NCBI GenBank assembly: GCA_001931875.2
Contig: MSJH02000817.1
Span: forward strand, 310,001 to 374,000
Direction: 5' to 3'
DNA: 64,000 nt
Source: Byssochlamys sp. IMV 00236
Lineage: Eukaryota > Ascomycota > Eurotiomycetes > Eurotiales > Thermoascaceae
Of the stretch, positions 35,484 to 46,505 are shown piece after piece. The translations under genes and the position numbers were made by a program. Below the pieces are notes generated by a model that had not been told where the DNA came from, searched no databases, and saw nothing but the letters and a program-made list of their open reading frames with translations. Each line of letters opens with the position of its first letter. Positions within the stretch are counted from its first letter, which is position 1.

Positions 35484-38400
35484 TTAATCACTATTATCCA
35501 AGAGGTGTTGTCCTGGGGAACTTTCCTTGGACGTTCTGCTTGGAGTTGTGCGTGCGCTGAAATAGTCGACGTACCGCTCTCTGTAACCGCCCTTACCATC
35601 AGGAACGCGCTTCGTCGAAGGCGCCCTACGGGGTTTAGACGATTTCGAAGCAGTATTCTCGTTCTCGCCACCGAAGAGGTCTCTGAATGCCTCGTCGTCT
35701 AGCTGCTGTTTCAACTCTTCCGAAGCCATGTCCTTGGCCCTGGCATTCAGGAACGCATCTTGTTCCTGAGCGCCGCCGTTAACGAATTTATGGTACTTTT
35801 GGACGAGCTCGGTGTGCTTCTCCTCAGGGATAGAAGAGTTTGTAGCAGTTCTTCTGACAGTCGGGCGTACTTCTTCCATAGCCAGACGTTCGATGGCGAG
35901 ACGCTCAATGGTGACATGTTCGACGGCAGGTGGTTTGCATTCGCAATGGCACGGGTGACCGGTGGAGCAATGCTCACGACAAACATGCCCACATGCAAGT
36001 GGTTTCCCACAAATCTGATTGCAGCTCACTTGATCGTGGGAGAAACTATTGAGACTCGTCAATGATGCATCCAATATGGGAGTCGCGATATACCTACCTA
36101 TGACAACGAAGTTCGCAAGTGTGACCGCAAGAGAGAACTTCTCCACACTTGAGCTCGCAACCTCCATTGATAGCATGCCACTCCTTTAATTCTACACAAA
36201 GTGATTAGTCGCAAATCTAATTGAAAAACGCAAAATATAGAAGTTACCTCGAATATAGAACCTTCTCCCGTGTTTGACGCATGTCAGCGGCAGACGACGA
36301 CCCAATCTTCGTTGACCTGACTGATCTTCCCCCATAATGCAGACGATTTCCCACCATAGTGGATCAGCGAGGGAAACTGCCTCTCCATTTCCGAATATGT
36401 AGAATCCTCTTTTCGCCCTGGACAGAGCAACGCAAACTCTGTTCTCAATGGACAAGAAGCCGATGTTCGCACGTTCGCTACTCCGAACAAGTGATAAGAT
36501 AACAACTTCGTTCTCCTCTCCTTGGTAGGAATCGACGGTGACAACCTTGACATACTGACCCTGAAGGTATTGGTGATCTTTTAGTAGTTTCAGTATCTTC
36601 TTCCTCTGACCATTATAGAACGTAAGCACAGTAATGTCATTCACCGACATTCCATTCAGCACGAGGTAAAAGTAGAAACCGACAATCATTTGTGCTTCAT
36701 CCTGATTGTACTTGGACGAAAGGTTATCGGAACTCTCTGGCCATGTGTGATGAAAGAAGTAGGTATTGCTATCTCCCATACCTGGGATTTTGGGGCGATC
36801 CAAGACGGAAGGATGATCCTGCAGATCGCTGTAGATCGGACTCAGTAGTTTGCGAATTTCGGGAGCCATTCTCCGCTGTCTGGTCAGGGTCCTGAAATCA
36901 ATACCATTGTGGACGAGCCTTTCAAACATGGATACATTGAGGAAGAAAGGTTCCCCTTCAAGCTCCTGTACAGAACAATGGCCCTGGAGCTGCTTGTGGT
37001 CGCCGACAAGTATGAGATGCTGTAGAGACTCGATGCAGGCCACTGCGACTGGACCTTCAATCACTTCTGCAGCTTCCTCAACCATAACAATCTTTGGTTT
37101 GAGGCTAGAGACCAGCGCTCGGTACTTGCTCAGCCCAGTAGTAGTCATTCCGATTACTTTGGCGCTCTTCAGAATATTGTAGTCCCGCTCCCATTTCCCA
37201 ATCTGTAGATCAACACAGCAATCGTCGTATAGGCGCAAGAACTGCCGAAGTTTCCCAGTTATTTTCTCCTTGGCGAGCCTTCGAAGAGTATTGTACACAG
37301 AACCGCGGACATTGGCGGGTATTCTCCACAAGTCGTGACGTCTGAGGTGTACTTCCTGAATCGTCTTCTCAGAAAGAGAAGGTATTCCGCGGCCCATAAA
37401 GCTTTCTTTCAGATGGGTAAATGTGCCTCGAAGGATCTCCAAGTCATCATCCTCGATACCCTGTTCCGCTTCTAGCTCTTTGAGCTGTTCGTACTCGAGG
37501 TCAATATCATCCTCCGAAAAACCGAAATTCTCGGTGTCATAAATGACTTCGAACTTTGATATGTAGTCACCCAACCAGTTTACTATTGGGTCTGAATCGC
37601 TTCCTGAACCACCTCGCACCCAACCTTGGGCTCCTCTTTCGAGAGAATCGAATTGTGACTGAGACATAACACCCACTTTTAAGAAAAAAGACGCTGGAAG
37701 TGGCGAACCAGATTTTTCCTGATTGAATGGTTTGAGGAGAGCGGAAATCTCATCAATCAGTCTTTTAAGTTCTTTTCTTGCAGGTCCCAGAAGCCCCCCA
37801 GGGACTACTTGAAGCGGTAGCTTCTTCCTGATTTCGAATAAGGTGCGTTTTTTGATATCGACATCAGTGCTTCTTCCGCCAAGACGGATGTAGTTTCCTT
37901 GAAACATGGACACATGGCGTAGAAGCTGATCGAGGGCATGATTTGTCTGGGCAGCAAGAATGACAGGCGGATCTCCTTCCCGCATGTGGGTGAGTATGAC
38001 TTTGAGAGCGACTACCGATACAAACGTCTTTCCAGTGCCTGGGGGTCCCTGAATGAGGGCCAATTCCTTCGTAAGGATTTGGTTGAGAGCAGCCCATTGA
38101 GAAGAATCTAGATTCCCCATGGGTGTCTGTGGCCATGCTTCCAGCACATTGATTTCATCCGTTCCAGCATCATCCGGGAATATAGGCTCCATGTTAACAC
38201 GCGGATCAGCAGTTAAGTACTCTGGAGGTTGCAATTCCAGACCAAGACGACAAATATGTTCCGCAAGAGGAAAGCTGATATATGTCAGCCGCATCCTCCT
38301 AAGTCACAATACGGGACTCACCTTTCTGTAGCCATCTTTTGAAGAGCTGTCATTGTATGTCTATGCGCCTCATAATAACCGGTTTTCGCTTCTACCATGA

Positions 38401-39125
38401 TCCATTCCTGCTGAGGATCGAAGTCCGCATCTTCTGCACGAGCAAAGAGTAGATCAATCTCGGGAGGTTGCTGCTTTACTCCCTCAAGAGGCCTGGCAGC
38501 CACCACAGCCACTACACATTTTGACTGAAAACAGTCATTTGCTGGGGACAAAGCAACTATAGTGCCGCTCATCAGCCGTTTCGTATATTCCCACACAATG
38601 TTCTTTCCCGCTCGTGCAGTGGAGAAGCGGACCTTTACGGCCACACCTTTCTGCGCAAAAGTAATTCCTGTAATATACACCTGATGTCCATCAGAATTCT
38701 GAATGAAGATCTTTGTACTCGCTTCGCACTCCACGTACCTTTTCGTAGATGTTTAGGAGCGGTGAATCCATCATGTGTGGGTCGTCTTTGACGTAGGCGA
38801 CTGCATCTCTCAAAGGAGCGACTGCATCTTCCCTTAGAAGCTCATAATGTGCCCTCAGGTATGCGCCACTTGACGGCCATGGACCAAGTATCCTATTAGG
38901 CATCAAGGCGACAAAATCATCATTTTCCATCTCTGTGCCCATGATCTCATCAGAAGAAGGAAGTTCTTGCTTCGATAGCCATGGCTCATCGTCTCTCCCT
39001 TCTGCGTCCTTCTTGCGAACGTACTGCCGTATGTCTTTGTTCAGCCCAAGCAGACCGGCATCCTCAGAAGGTGGAGGGGACGTCTCAAACCCATATTGAC
39101 CTTTAGGATTCGGCTGATCCCTCAT
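35484..39125 (-). CDS. SF1 RNA/DNA helicase with NF-X1-type zinc fingers (Hrr1/ZNFX1-like)
   Basis: Exons 39125-38739, 38680-38322, 38274-36248, 36191-36098 and 36045-35484 give 1142 residues in phase. Helicase motifs are Walker A LIQGPPGTGKTFVSVVAL, AQTNHALDQLL (Ia), VMVEEAAEVIEG (motif II, EEAA-type of the Upf1 clan), LVGDHKQLQG (III), RQRRMAPEIR (IV), VVTVDSYQGEENE (V) and CVALSRAKRGFY (VI). The C-terminus has Cys/His clusters GGCELKCGEVLSCGHTC and CGKPLACGHVCREHC, typical of NF-X1 fingers, then a charged tail. Fission yeast Hrr1 acts with RNA-dependent RNA polymerase in RNAi heterochromatin, and ZNFX1 is the animal relative. The start is unsure: a plausible coding frame continues upstream (39126-39340) but is one base out of frame. 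Family members are usually longer at the N-terminus. Confidence 0.88.
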
Positions 39126-39340
39126 CGTGATACCGGTATTGGAGAATCAAGAGGAAGTGTAGCACTGAGAGACTGAAGAACACCCCGCGCAGAAATGAGG
39201 TGCTCGGAGGAAAGACCAAGACGGTAGGTTTCCACCTGAATATGAAACTCAGTTCTTAGTTCCTTTCCGATGAAAGGAGTTCGTTTAATAGCTGTGTCCA
39301 GATATTGCAGGAAGACCAGTAATAAGGCTAAGGAAACCAT
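39126..39340 (-). pseudogene. Possible out-of-frame N-terminal part of the helicase
   Basis: A 71-codon frame (MVSLALLLVFLQYLDTAIK to LDSPIPVSR) ends in a TGA that overlaps the ATG of the downstream helicase frame (MRDQPNPKG). Its composition looks coding and family-like (QYLDTAI, EHLISARGVLQSLSATLPLD). No intron of credible size joins the two frames, so either a one-base frameshift or sequence error lies near 39125, or the upstream frame is not translated. Confidence 0.45.
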
Positions 39341-40524
39341 GAATGGGTCATGATGAAGCGGCTGGCAGGTTGCAGGTTGGCAAGTGCTTTCTGGTTCTCA
39401 GCGGGTCACAGGTAAGACAAAGGATTCTGTTGTGGCTGGAAATCTTGCTGGGTAAAAGGACAACCGCAAAAAAAGGATGTGACTGATCCTGGTTCATTCA
39501 CTGGGTTCATTATCGCTTTCTATCTCGAGATATCACAGAACAGCACACGCGGGTCCCTGCAGGGTAATTCCATTAAGGACTCCCCCTGGGGAGATCAACA
39601 AAGATCCAAATCTAACTACATATCACATATATACCCCCTATGATCCTACACAGTATATTTATCAAGCTATGTATATGGAGCCATGAGACTGGATGCTGCC
39701 AGGTCAAGAATATGTCCAGCAAGCTTCATAAGTTCATATGCAGGTGCAATGACAAACAGAAACGGGTAGCGACAGCGGTAACCTGTCTTTTGGGTTTACC
39801 TGCCCGTTGTAAAATCTCTCTAGATGATTAGAGAACCTGTACTTTGCAAAGCAAACAGAGTTTTGGATATGACAGTACGACGAAGAGGAAATTTCTCTTT
39901 CTGGTTAAGTGGTCTAAAAATCTGATACTAACTGTTCGTGACAGCCAGATTGCAGACTGACTCCATAGTATGGTCTATGGCTACATGCAAATATCAGCTT
40001 AGGAATCGGGTCACAGTTAGAGTGCATGGGCCAAAAACAGTACAGATGAGAGGAATTCCAGAGCTGAGGCTCATGACCAAGAATAATTCATCAGGATCCA
40101 AATCCTTCAGAACTACAATCATGACTAAGCATAGACACACTATTCCAGAACGGGAGTTTCAAAGCCTCAGGCCAACAGCGGAGCGGAGAGAGCGCCTGGG
40201 GAAGTGGGAGAAATCAAAGACAACCAAGGATCAAGGGTAATCACAGCGCTTTTCTCTCTTTTGATCGATTTGTTAGAGCGCTGTGCCAGTCTATGGCTGG
40301 CTGGCCTCATACACGCCTTCACAGAAAGAGCGCACGCAGATGGCTCTATAATCTATCTGCATTGTCCCTGTGAAGGGCCGCAGTTCATCCGCTTTTGCGC
40401 CGGTACTTATCAGCTCCGCAGGCCACGACCAAGAACAACGTATCGCAAGATTCGACATCTCCTCAGTTGTTACTCTGATAGCAGCGTGGTCTCACAATAC
40501 TATATCTGAGTACCTAATGTGACC
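39341..40524. promoter_or_regulatory. Divergent region between the helicase and spt8
   Basis: Holds the spt8 promoter and the true 5' part or promoter of the helicase gene. No ORF here continues the helicase frame, and nothing else is recognisable. Confidence 0.45.
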
Positions 40525-42599
40525 ATGCCTTCAATTGGAGAGGAGGAGGACGACCGCGATCTCGTGGGTAGGTGACCAGTTTCCGCGCCGTCTCTTCGGA
40601 AGGCTGACCCCGGTGTTACATTGCATAGGATCGCAAGATGAAAGTTCTGATAATGATATGGACGATACGATGAGAGATGTGGACGATGGCGACGGCGACG
40701 GCGATAACGACCCAGACGCTGACGCTGACGCCGATGCCGACCAAGAACCAGATGCTGAAAGCCCTTCGAATGCCAGTCAAACGTCTGAAGGAGCGGGCGG
40801 AGCGTTGCAGTCGAATGCTGCTGCTGGATCTCCAAATGCTGCAAATATTTTATCAGATCCGCTCGCTGCGTTTCGTCCTATTGTGCGCGCCGAATGTCTC
40901 ACGGCATCTACATACGATATCGTACCTACCACGGCGGCCCCTCACAGTACGTCGATCAATGCGGTGACGGCAACGGCTGATATGAGATGGGTTTTCAGCG
41001 GAGGAGCCGATGGCTATGTTCGGAAGTTCAACTGGGTAGATTCGATCAACAGCAAGCTCATGTTGACCGTCGCGCAAAGACATCCCTTCGTTGACAGTGT
41101 GATCAAAGCGGGCGTGTTGATGACATACTGGGAAAACATGGATGGGAATGTCCTATCTCCAGTGTACTCATTGGCGGCCCAAAGCCAGGGTTTGTGGCTG
41201 CTTTCTGGGCTCGAATCGGGCAACATTCGTCTCCAAACGATCCGTCACGAAGAGAGCAAGGAAGTTGCCCTTCTACAGCAGCATACATCTGCAGTTTCGG
41301 CCTTACATCTCACCTCGGATGAAAAATCGCTCCTGTCAGGCAGCTGGGATAAAAAGGTTATCGATTGGGATCTAAACACGGGACAGAGTCGGCGTCTCTT
41401 CAGCGCCAGTGCTGGACAGATCTCTGCTATCCAGATACGTCCGGAGTCAAGCCTACCAATACCGCAAGATATTCCAGATGTTCCGCAACCCAATGGGACG
41501 TACTCGTCTAACTACCAGGCTAGTGGCGGAGGCAGCTTTAGCTTTACAAATGGCGTAAACGAGAGCCAGGAGGGTCAACTAGGGGCAACCGCAGAAGCAG
41601 GTTCGCCGGCTGACTCACTTTTTGGGGGAGCAGATTCATTATTCGGGGATGCCGATGGGGGTGCTATTGACGGCGGAGCGCCTTCAGGGGGCGCTTTTGG
41701 AACAGATGCAGAGGACGAGCTCAGTCGCGCGCTTGCCAACGGAGCCCAACACTCGGAGGAAGATGCGCATGGCGAGCCTGATTTTATGGACCAGTCGAAC
41801 AGTATGCGGGACTCCACGCTTCCAACCTTGGAGACATCGACAGAATCTGCAGGCCAGGGCCAAGAAGCGGTTCCTGGTGCGGCCCTTCCAAACGGAATAT
41901 CTGAGCCTGTGGTCAATGGTCTACCCCATGCAGAGCAATTAGAACCGTCTTCCATGGACCTCGATCTCACCCAACCATCACTATCCGAATCCAATATCAC
42001 AAACGACACCACCTTCCTGGCAGCCTCCATTGATGGCACGATCCGCGTGTGGGATAGGAGACAGCCAGACCCTGTAGCTCGCATCAGCCCTCGCAACGTT
42101 CCTCCATGGTGTATGAACGCCTGCTGGTCTCCTGATGGGAACTACATCTACGCGGGCCGTCGAAATGGCACGGTCGAAGAGTTCTCTCTTCATAAGGGAT
42201 TGCGCAGCGCAGAGCGCGTATTCAAATTCCCTCAAGGGAGTGGCGCAGTGACTGCACTGCATCCCATGCCTAATGGACGACACCTTGTTTGGTGAGTAGC
42301 ATCCCCTTGTCGTCATAATGCTACCGATACACCCTTATAGCGTCTGTGTCTGCAATCACTAACCCACCTCGCTCAGCGCCTCTCACGATATCCTTCGTCT
42401 ATACGACCTCAAAGATGAGCAGTCCTCACGCCACTCGACCGTTCCTTTTCTTATCATACCCGGCCACCGGACCGGCGTCATCTCACAGCTTTACATCGAT
42501 CCTGCATGTCGATTCATGATCTCGACCAGTGGCAATAGAGGCTGGGAGGGTAACTCCACTGAGGTACTGTTGGGTTACGAAATCACCCCGATTCCATGA
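40525..42599 (+). CDS. spt8: SAGA complex subunit Spt8 (WD40)
   Basis: Exons 40525-40567, 40629-42291 and 42377-42599 give 642 residues in phase. The N-terminus is very acidic (DDTMRDVDDGDGDGDNDPD), then AAFRPIVRAECLTASTYDIV, after which WD40 repeats follow: MRWVFSGGADGYVRKFNWVD, SEKSLLSGSWDKKVIDWDL-type repeats, and FLAASIDGTIRVWDRRQPD. A long low-complexity insertion (about residues 300-450: GGADSLFGDADGG and similar) separates repeats, a fungal feature. Spt8 is a nuclear subunit of SAGA that contacts TBP and restrains its delivery to promoters. The identification rests on acidic head, FNWVDSINSKLMLTVAQRHP and overall layout. Confidence 0.92.
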
Positions 42600-43124
42600 T
42601 GGTCGAGGTCCAATCTCTTGAAGTGAAAATCTAGTCTTGGATCGTCGCTTTTCTTTTATGCGGCCTAGTTCTATGCATTGTCATCCCCATACATCGTGTC
42701 GCTTCCGGAAAGGAATTTGGCGGCGCGGAGGAGGAACGGAAAAGTCGATTACCCCTCAGGAGAAAAGATAGTTCTTTACTCCTTCATTACATCATTTTAA
42801 TATGAATCTTAGAAAGGGGTTCGTGATACCCGTAAAACAAGAGAGTCCAGGAAAATATCATACATTATACGAAGTGCATGTTTTGTGCGGGTTATACATG
42901 TTCTCTTGACATGTACTATATGTTAATTTCTCATCTAATTCATCGTACATAAAAGCCTTCCTTGCTGCTATCACAGCATCCTTCATAAATCATATTCACA
43001 AAACAAAACGAAGTCCCTTCGAATATACCTTAAAAAGAGGTATATAGAAATCACACCTGGCCCCATAGGGGAAAATATATCACGCGTGTAACAACGCCAG
43101 CATGTTGCAAATACGTCCTTTCCT

Positions 43125-43160
<36 letters not shown>

Positions 43161-43314
43161 TNNNNNNNNNNNNNNNNNNNNCCCCCCAATCTCGTATGTT
43201 CACAATGGTAATTCCGAAATGAAATGCATATAGTCCCAATGACACATCATAACTGCAGTGATCGCTGTAGGGAATTCCTGTCCCCAAAAAAAGAAAGACA
43301 AAGAAAAACAATTT
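42600..43314. other. Convergent 3' spacer with poly-C tract and assembly gap
   Basis: A run of 35 C bases (43126-43160) abuts a 20-N gap at 43162-43181, after which C resumes. The homopolymer probably stopped the assembly. No gene is seen. Confidence 0.8.
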
Positions 43315-44361
43315 TCAATTCACATCCAGATTTAAACCCTCGCAGACCTCATTCTGCTGCGCCCGCCAGGTTCCAAATAGTGGATTATCTTCCCAGCGTA
43401 CGTGTCCGTCATGATCTTTCTCGAAGAACACGTAGGCTGCATCGGGGTTCTCTCCGCCCCAGGGCCCGGTAACCAGTTCTCCGAATCCTGGAATGGCGAC
43501 ATTTGGAATATGTGTTCGCGCCTCGACGTGGTCTCCCATGTTGTTCACAGCAATGAGGTACACGGGCGGGAGATTAGGTTCTCGTTCCGGTTTTAAAGGC
43601 ATAGCGATCCAGGCATCATTCCTGTATGACTCGATCCTATCTTTGTTATAAGTTAGAGGAAGCGGTCGAGAGAGCAGTACTTGATCTAACTTCTCGCCGT
43701 CGAGAAGCAACCCCGGCGATTGAAGATACAGCACGCTATCGTACTGGAGGAATTGGATCTGGCCAAGGCGGAGAAGTTTCGAGTCCGTAATTTGATACCC
43801 GTGCTTAGTTGCTAGCGACATGTCGATGGGGAGCAGCCAGAAGTCGTATTTGGTACTCGCGTCGCGAAGTAAAGAGAGGGCCATGGAAACCTGTTTTGAG
43901 GGTTCGTTCATCATGTCCCAGACCTGCGGGTACATGAAGAGACGGTCATGAACGGACGAACGAGACTTGGAAAGGGTCTTGAAGAAAAGAATTGCAGAGC
44001 AGATATTCGAAGGATCCGGATCGGAGACAAGTTGCAGATAGGCATAATTGCCCTTTCCTGCGGTGTCTCCTGTTGGATTGGAGAGTATATCGTCCTCGTC
44101 TCGTGTCCCTGATAGGACATCCTGCGCGTAATTGCTGCTAGCTTCATTCAGATACAACTGATCATCTGCACCCCGATCTCTCGCTACCAAATGCGGGGAT
44201 ATCTTATGCGGAGAGTCGAGTGGTGGACGGATCGCGTGTTGTATACTCCGTACAGATTGCTGCTGGAGCACGTAGCCTGACAGGAAGAGCAGGAATGTGA
44301 AGATGCATACCACGCTTGATGATAGGATGACAGAGATAGTCGAGGACGTTACGAGCACCAT
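43315..44361 (-). CDS. Type II membrane glycosyltransferase-like protein (GT8/glycogenin-like)
   Basis: A single exon, 348 residues, starting at MVLVTSSTISVIL. A signal-anchor helix (VILSSSVVCIFTFLLFLSGY) places the catalytic part in the Golgi or ER lumen. The body has GNYAYLQLVSDPDPSNICSA, an initial strand of the GT-A fold as in fungal glycogenin-like/N-acetylglucosaminyltransferases, and LGQIQFLQYDSVLYLQSPGL. The canonical DxD of GT8 enzymes is replaced here by YDSVLYL, so activity is not assured. Fungal relatives are named glucose N-acetyltransferase 1-like, and the acceptor is unknown. It is divergent from prp38. Confidence 0.75.
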   Translation of the reverse strand: MVLVTSSTISVILSSSVVCIFTFLLFLSGYVLQQQSVRSIQHAIRPPLDSPHKISPHLVARDRGADDQLYLNEASSNYAQDVLSGTRDEDDILSNPTGDTAGKGNYAYLQLVSDPDPSNICSAILFFKTLSKSRSSVHDRLFMYPQVWDMMNEPSKQVSMALSLLRDASTKYDFWLLPIDMSLATKHGYQITDSKLLRLGQIQFLQYDSVLYLQSPGLLLDGEKLDQVLLSRPLPLTYNKDRIESYRNDAWIAMPLKPEREPNLPPVYLIAVNNMGDHVEARTHIPNVAIPGFGELVTGPWGGENPDAAYVFFEKDHDGHVRWEDNPLFGTWRAQQNEVCEGLNLDVN

Positions 44362-44754
44362 GGCTGTGGGCGCATGCGTGACATGAATGCCCCTAGACTT
44401 AGAGGTATGCCAGATCTGAGATCAGCGCAGGATGAGATCAACAGAAACGAGGTAATACGTGAAATTGATGGATTAGAGAGATAAAGAAAGAGTTATAATT
44501 TCATAAACTGTCTGATTAAATGTTTAGATATAAACTGACCGACTCTCGACGCCCTCATGGCCGTCTCGATGCCGCTGTGAAACCGGATGGCGTTGTGTTT
44601 ACCGTGATCGGTTGTCCGCGCGACTATCGATAAGCGGCGTGGCGTTTTCCCCAAGCAAAAAAGCTCGGTCCACGACCGCTCCAGACTTTCAGCTTGCGAC
44701 TTCGATCTTGACCACAGCCCCAACGTCATTTGGCTAGAGAGAAGCTGCCGTCTC

Positions 44755-44785
<31 letters not shown>

Positions 44786-44955
44786 GGGTGTGTGCGTGCT
44801 GCTTCTTTTGATCCTAACCCCTCTTTACACGGCTTTAAAGAGCAGTGGCTGAGAAGCCACGCAGAGAGCTTCAGTCCTCCTTCCCTTGGACCAGCCTTGA
44901 ACGAGCTTCTCTGCAGTCACAGACTCCAAGAGACAAGGAGCAGAGCCACATCAAG
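44362..44955. promoter_or_regulatory. Divergent promoter of the glycosyltransferase-like gene and prp38
   Basis: Includes a CT-dinucleotide tract at 44751-44785, about 170 bp before the prp38 start, as is common in fungal housekeeping promoters and leaders. A frame upstream of prp38 is open to 44845 but lacks a family-like sequence. Confidence 0.55.
44751..44785. repeat. (CT)n microsatellite
   Basis: Almost perfect TC repeats broken by one CG step near 44766, in the prp38 leader or promoter. Confidence 0.95.
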
Positions 44956-45702
44956 ATGGCAACCCACCGTGCCGATGCCAGCGCACTCCTCGACAACCGC
45001 GGCTACACGGGTCCCCTAATCCGCGGTGTCAACCCCGCGACGCTATTCGAAAAGGCTGTCCGCGACCGCATCACGGACTCATACTACTGGAAAGAACAAT
45101 GTTTCGGTCTCAATGCCGCCACTCTGTGTGATCGCGCAGCGGAACTGACCTCTATCGGAGGAACCTATGGCGTTGGGCAAAAGCCAACCCCGTTCCTGTG
45201 TCTTGCGTTCAAGATGCTGCAGCTCGCGCCAGAGAAGGACATCGTGTTGGAGTATCTGAATTTCACGGACCCAGGAAGTGATGCGGAAGGCGACACAGCA
45301 GAGGATGCGGATAACGGTGTCGTGAAATCCCGTGGCGATTTCAAGTATCTGCGCGCACTGGCAGCGTTTTATATCCGACTAACCTTCGATCCTGTCGATA
45401 TTTACAAGTCGCTAGAACCGCTGCTGCTGGATTACCGGAAATTGAGACGCAGAATGCGAGAGGGATTCGTGCTGACAACGATCGACCAGTTCGTGGATGA
45501 TCTGTTGACCAAGGATCGCGTATGCGCGACGAGTCTCTGGAAGATTCCGTCTAGACAGCAGCTGGAAGACCTGGACTTGTTGGAAGAGAGGGTCAGCCCG
45601 TTGGCTGATGAGCTCGAAGAGCTAGAGAACGAAAGCGATCACAGCAACGAAGGCAGTCGACACAGTGATGCTGAATCATCCGGACACGCTAGTGAGGACT
45701 GA
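44956..45702 (+). CDS. prp38: Pre-mRNA-splicing factor Prp38
   Basis: A single exon of 248 residues from MATHRADASALLDNRGYTG. The open frame extends upstream, but the Prp38 domain begins here. Conserved blocks are NPATLFEKAVRDRITDSYYW, CFGLNAATLCDRAAEL, IGGTYGVGQKPTPFLCLAFK, FKYLRALAAFYIRLTFDP and VDIYKSLEPLLLDYRKLRRR. The tail is acidic and serine-rich. Prp38 is a tri-snRNP protein required for release of U4/U6 pairing during spliceosome activation, in the nucleus. The protein is short and complete, and there is no sign of decay. Confidence 0.95.
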   Translation: MATHRADASALLDNRGYTGPLIRGVNPATLFEKAVRDRITDSYYWKEQCFGLNAATLCDRAAELTSIGGTYGVGQKPTPFLCLAFKMLQLAPEKDIVLEYLNFTDPGSDAEGDTAEDADNGVVKSRGDFKYLRALAAFYIRLTFDPVDIYKSLEPLLLDYRKLRRRMREGFVLTTIDQFVDDLLTKDRVCATSLWKIPSRQQLEDLDLLEERVSPLADELEELENESDHSNEGSRHSDAESSGHASED

Positions 45703-46505
45703 TTCTTCTGAATCGAGTCGCGGGAATTATGGACTCGAAGGCGTAACACTACGAGAGAGTAGAAACTCAGACAGACGGGCTACTTTGTTTCTCTTCCGAC
45801 CTGCCGCTTACGGTTGTCTTGACAGCACTGCACATCCAGACGCTAGTCACTCAGCTACAGCTGTGTGAAGCCAATAGATCGACACTCTCCAGCGTCCTTC
45901 CGTTCCTGAGCCTTACTTGCTCTCCCACGGCGATATCTGAAAGTCCCGGGGATCCGAAATCAGACCATCATTCTGCCTCGGGATGCGGACATATCGGGGA
46001 ACACAAGACACAAGCATCCAGGCACTTCATGCGGCAATTCCATCCGTTCCATTGGGCTTGTCAGGGACGTTACTAGAACAGAACGTGAGTTGGCTTTGCC
46101 CGAGAACATCTGGAACGCAGAAGCGAACAATGGTCCGATGTACTTACTGTACATCGCAGACGGCGCCCTGAAAGAATTGTTGAGCAGAGGGGATCTCTTT
46201 AGCAAATATCAGGGAGCTGATTCACCAAAAAGTGAAGACGAAACTTATACTTATATAATACCCTGATCTAGATATCTATCATTGGAAATATACCTATATT
46301 TCATAGTCATATTTGACCCAGTACACAAAAGACAAGTACCAAAATGGTATCGAGAAGTCCCCGACTCCTACAAAAATAGCCACCTATACAAACAAACGAA
46401 TCTGGGATATTCATTGCAATAAGCAATCATCATCATGGTCCATTCCTCTCATTTTTCCCCCTCATCATTGAAATAATCCCTGATAACCAAACAAAATTCA
46501 TCAAC
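45703..46505. other. Convergent 3' spacer
   Basis: About 800 bp between prp38 and the DUF3445 gene. Short ORFs only, with AT-rich sequence after 46200. Confidence 0.55.

Noticed and set aside
40500..40844. Arginine-rich minus ORF antisense to spt8
   Set aside because: It mirrors the acidic N-terminal repeats of spt8 and so is a shadow of that coding sequence.
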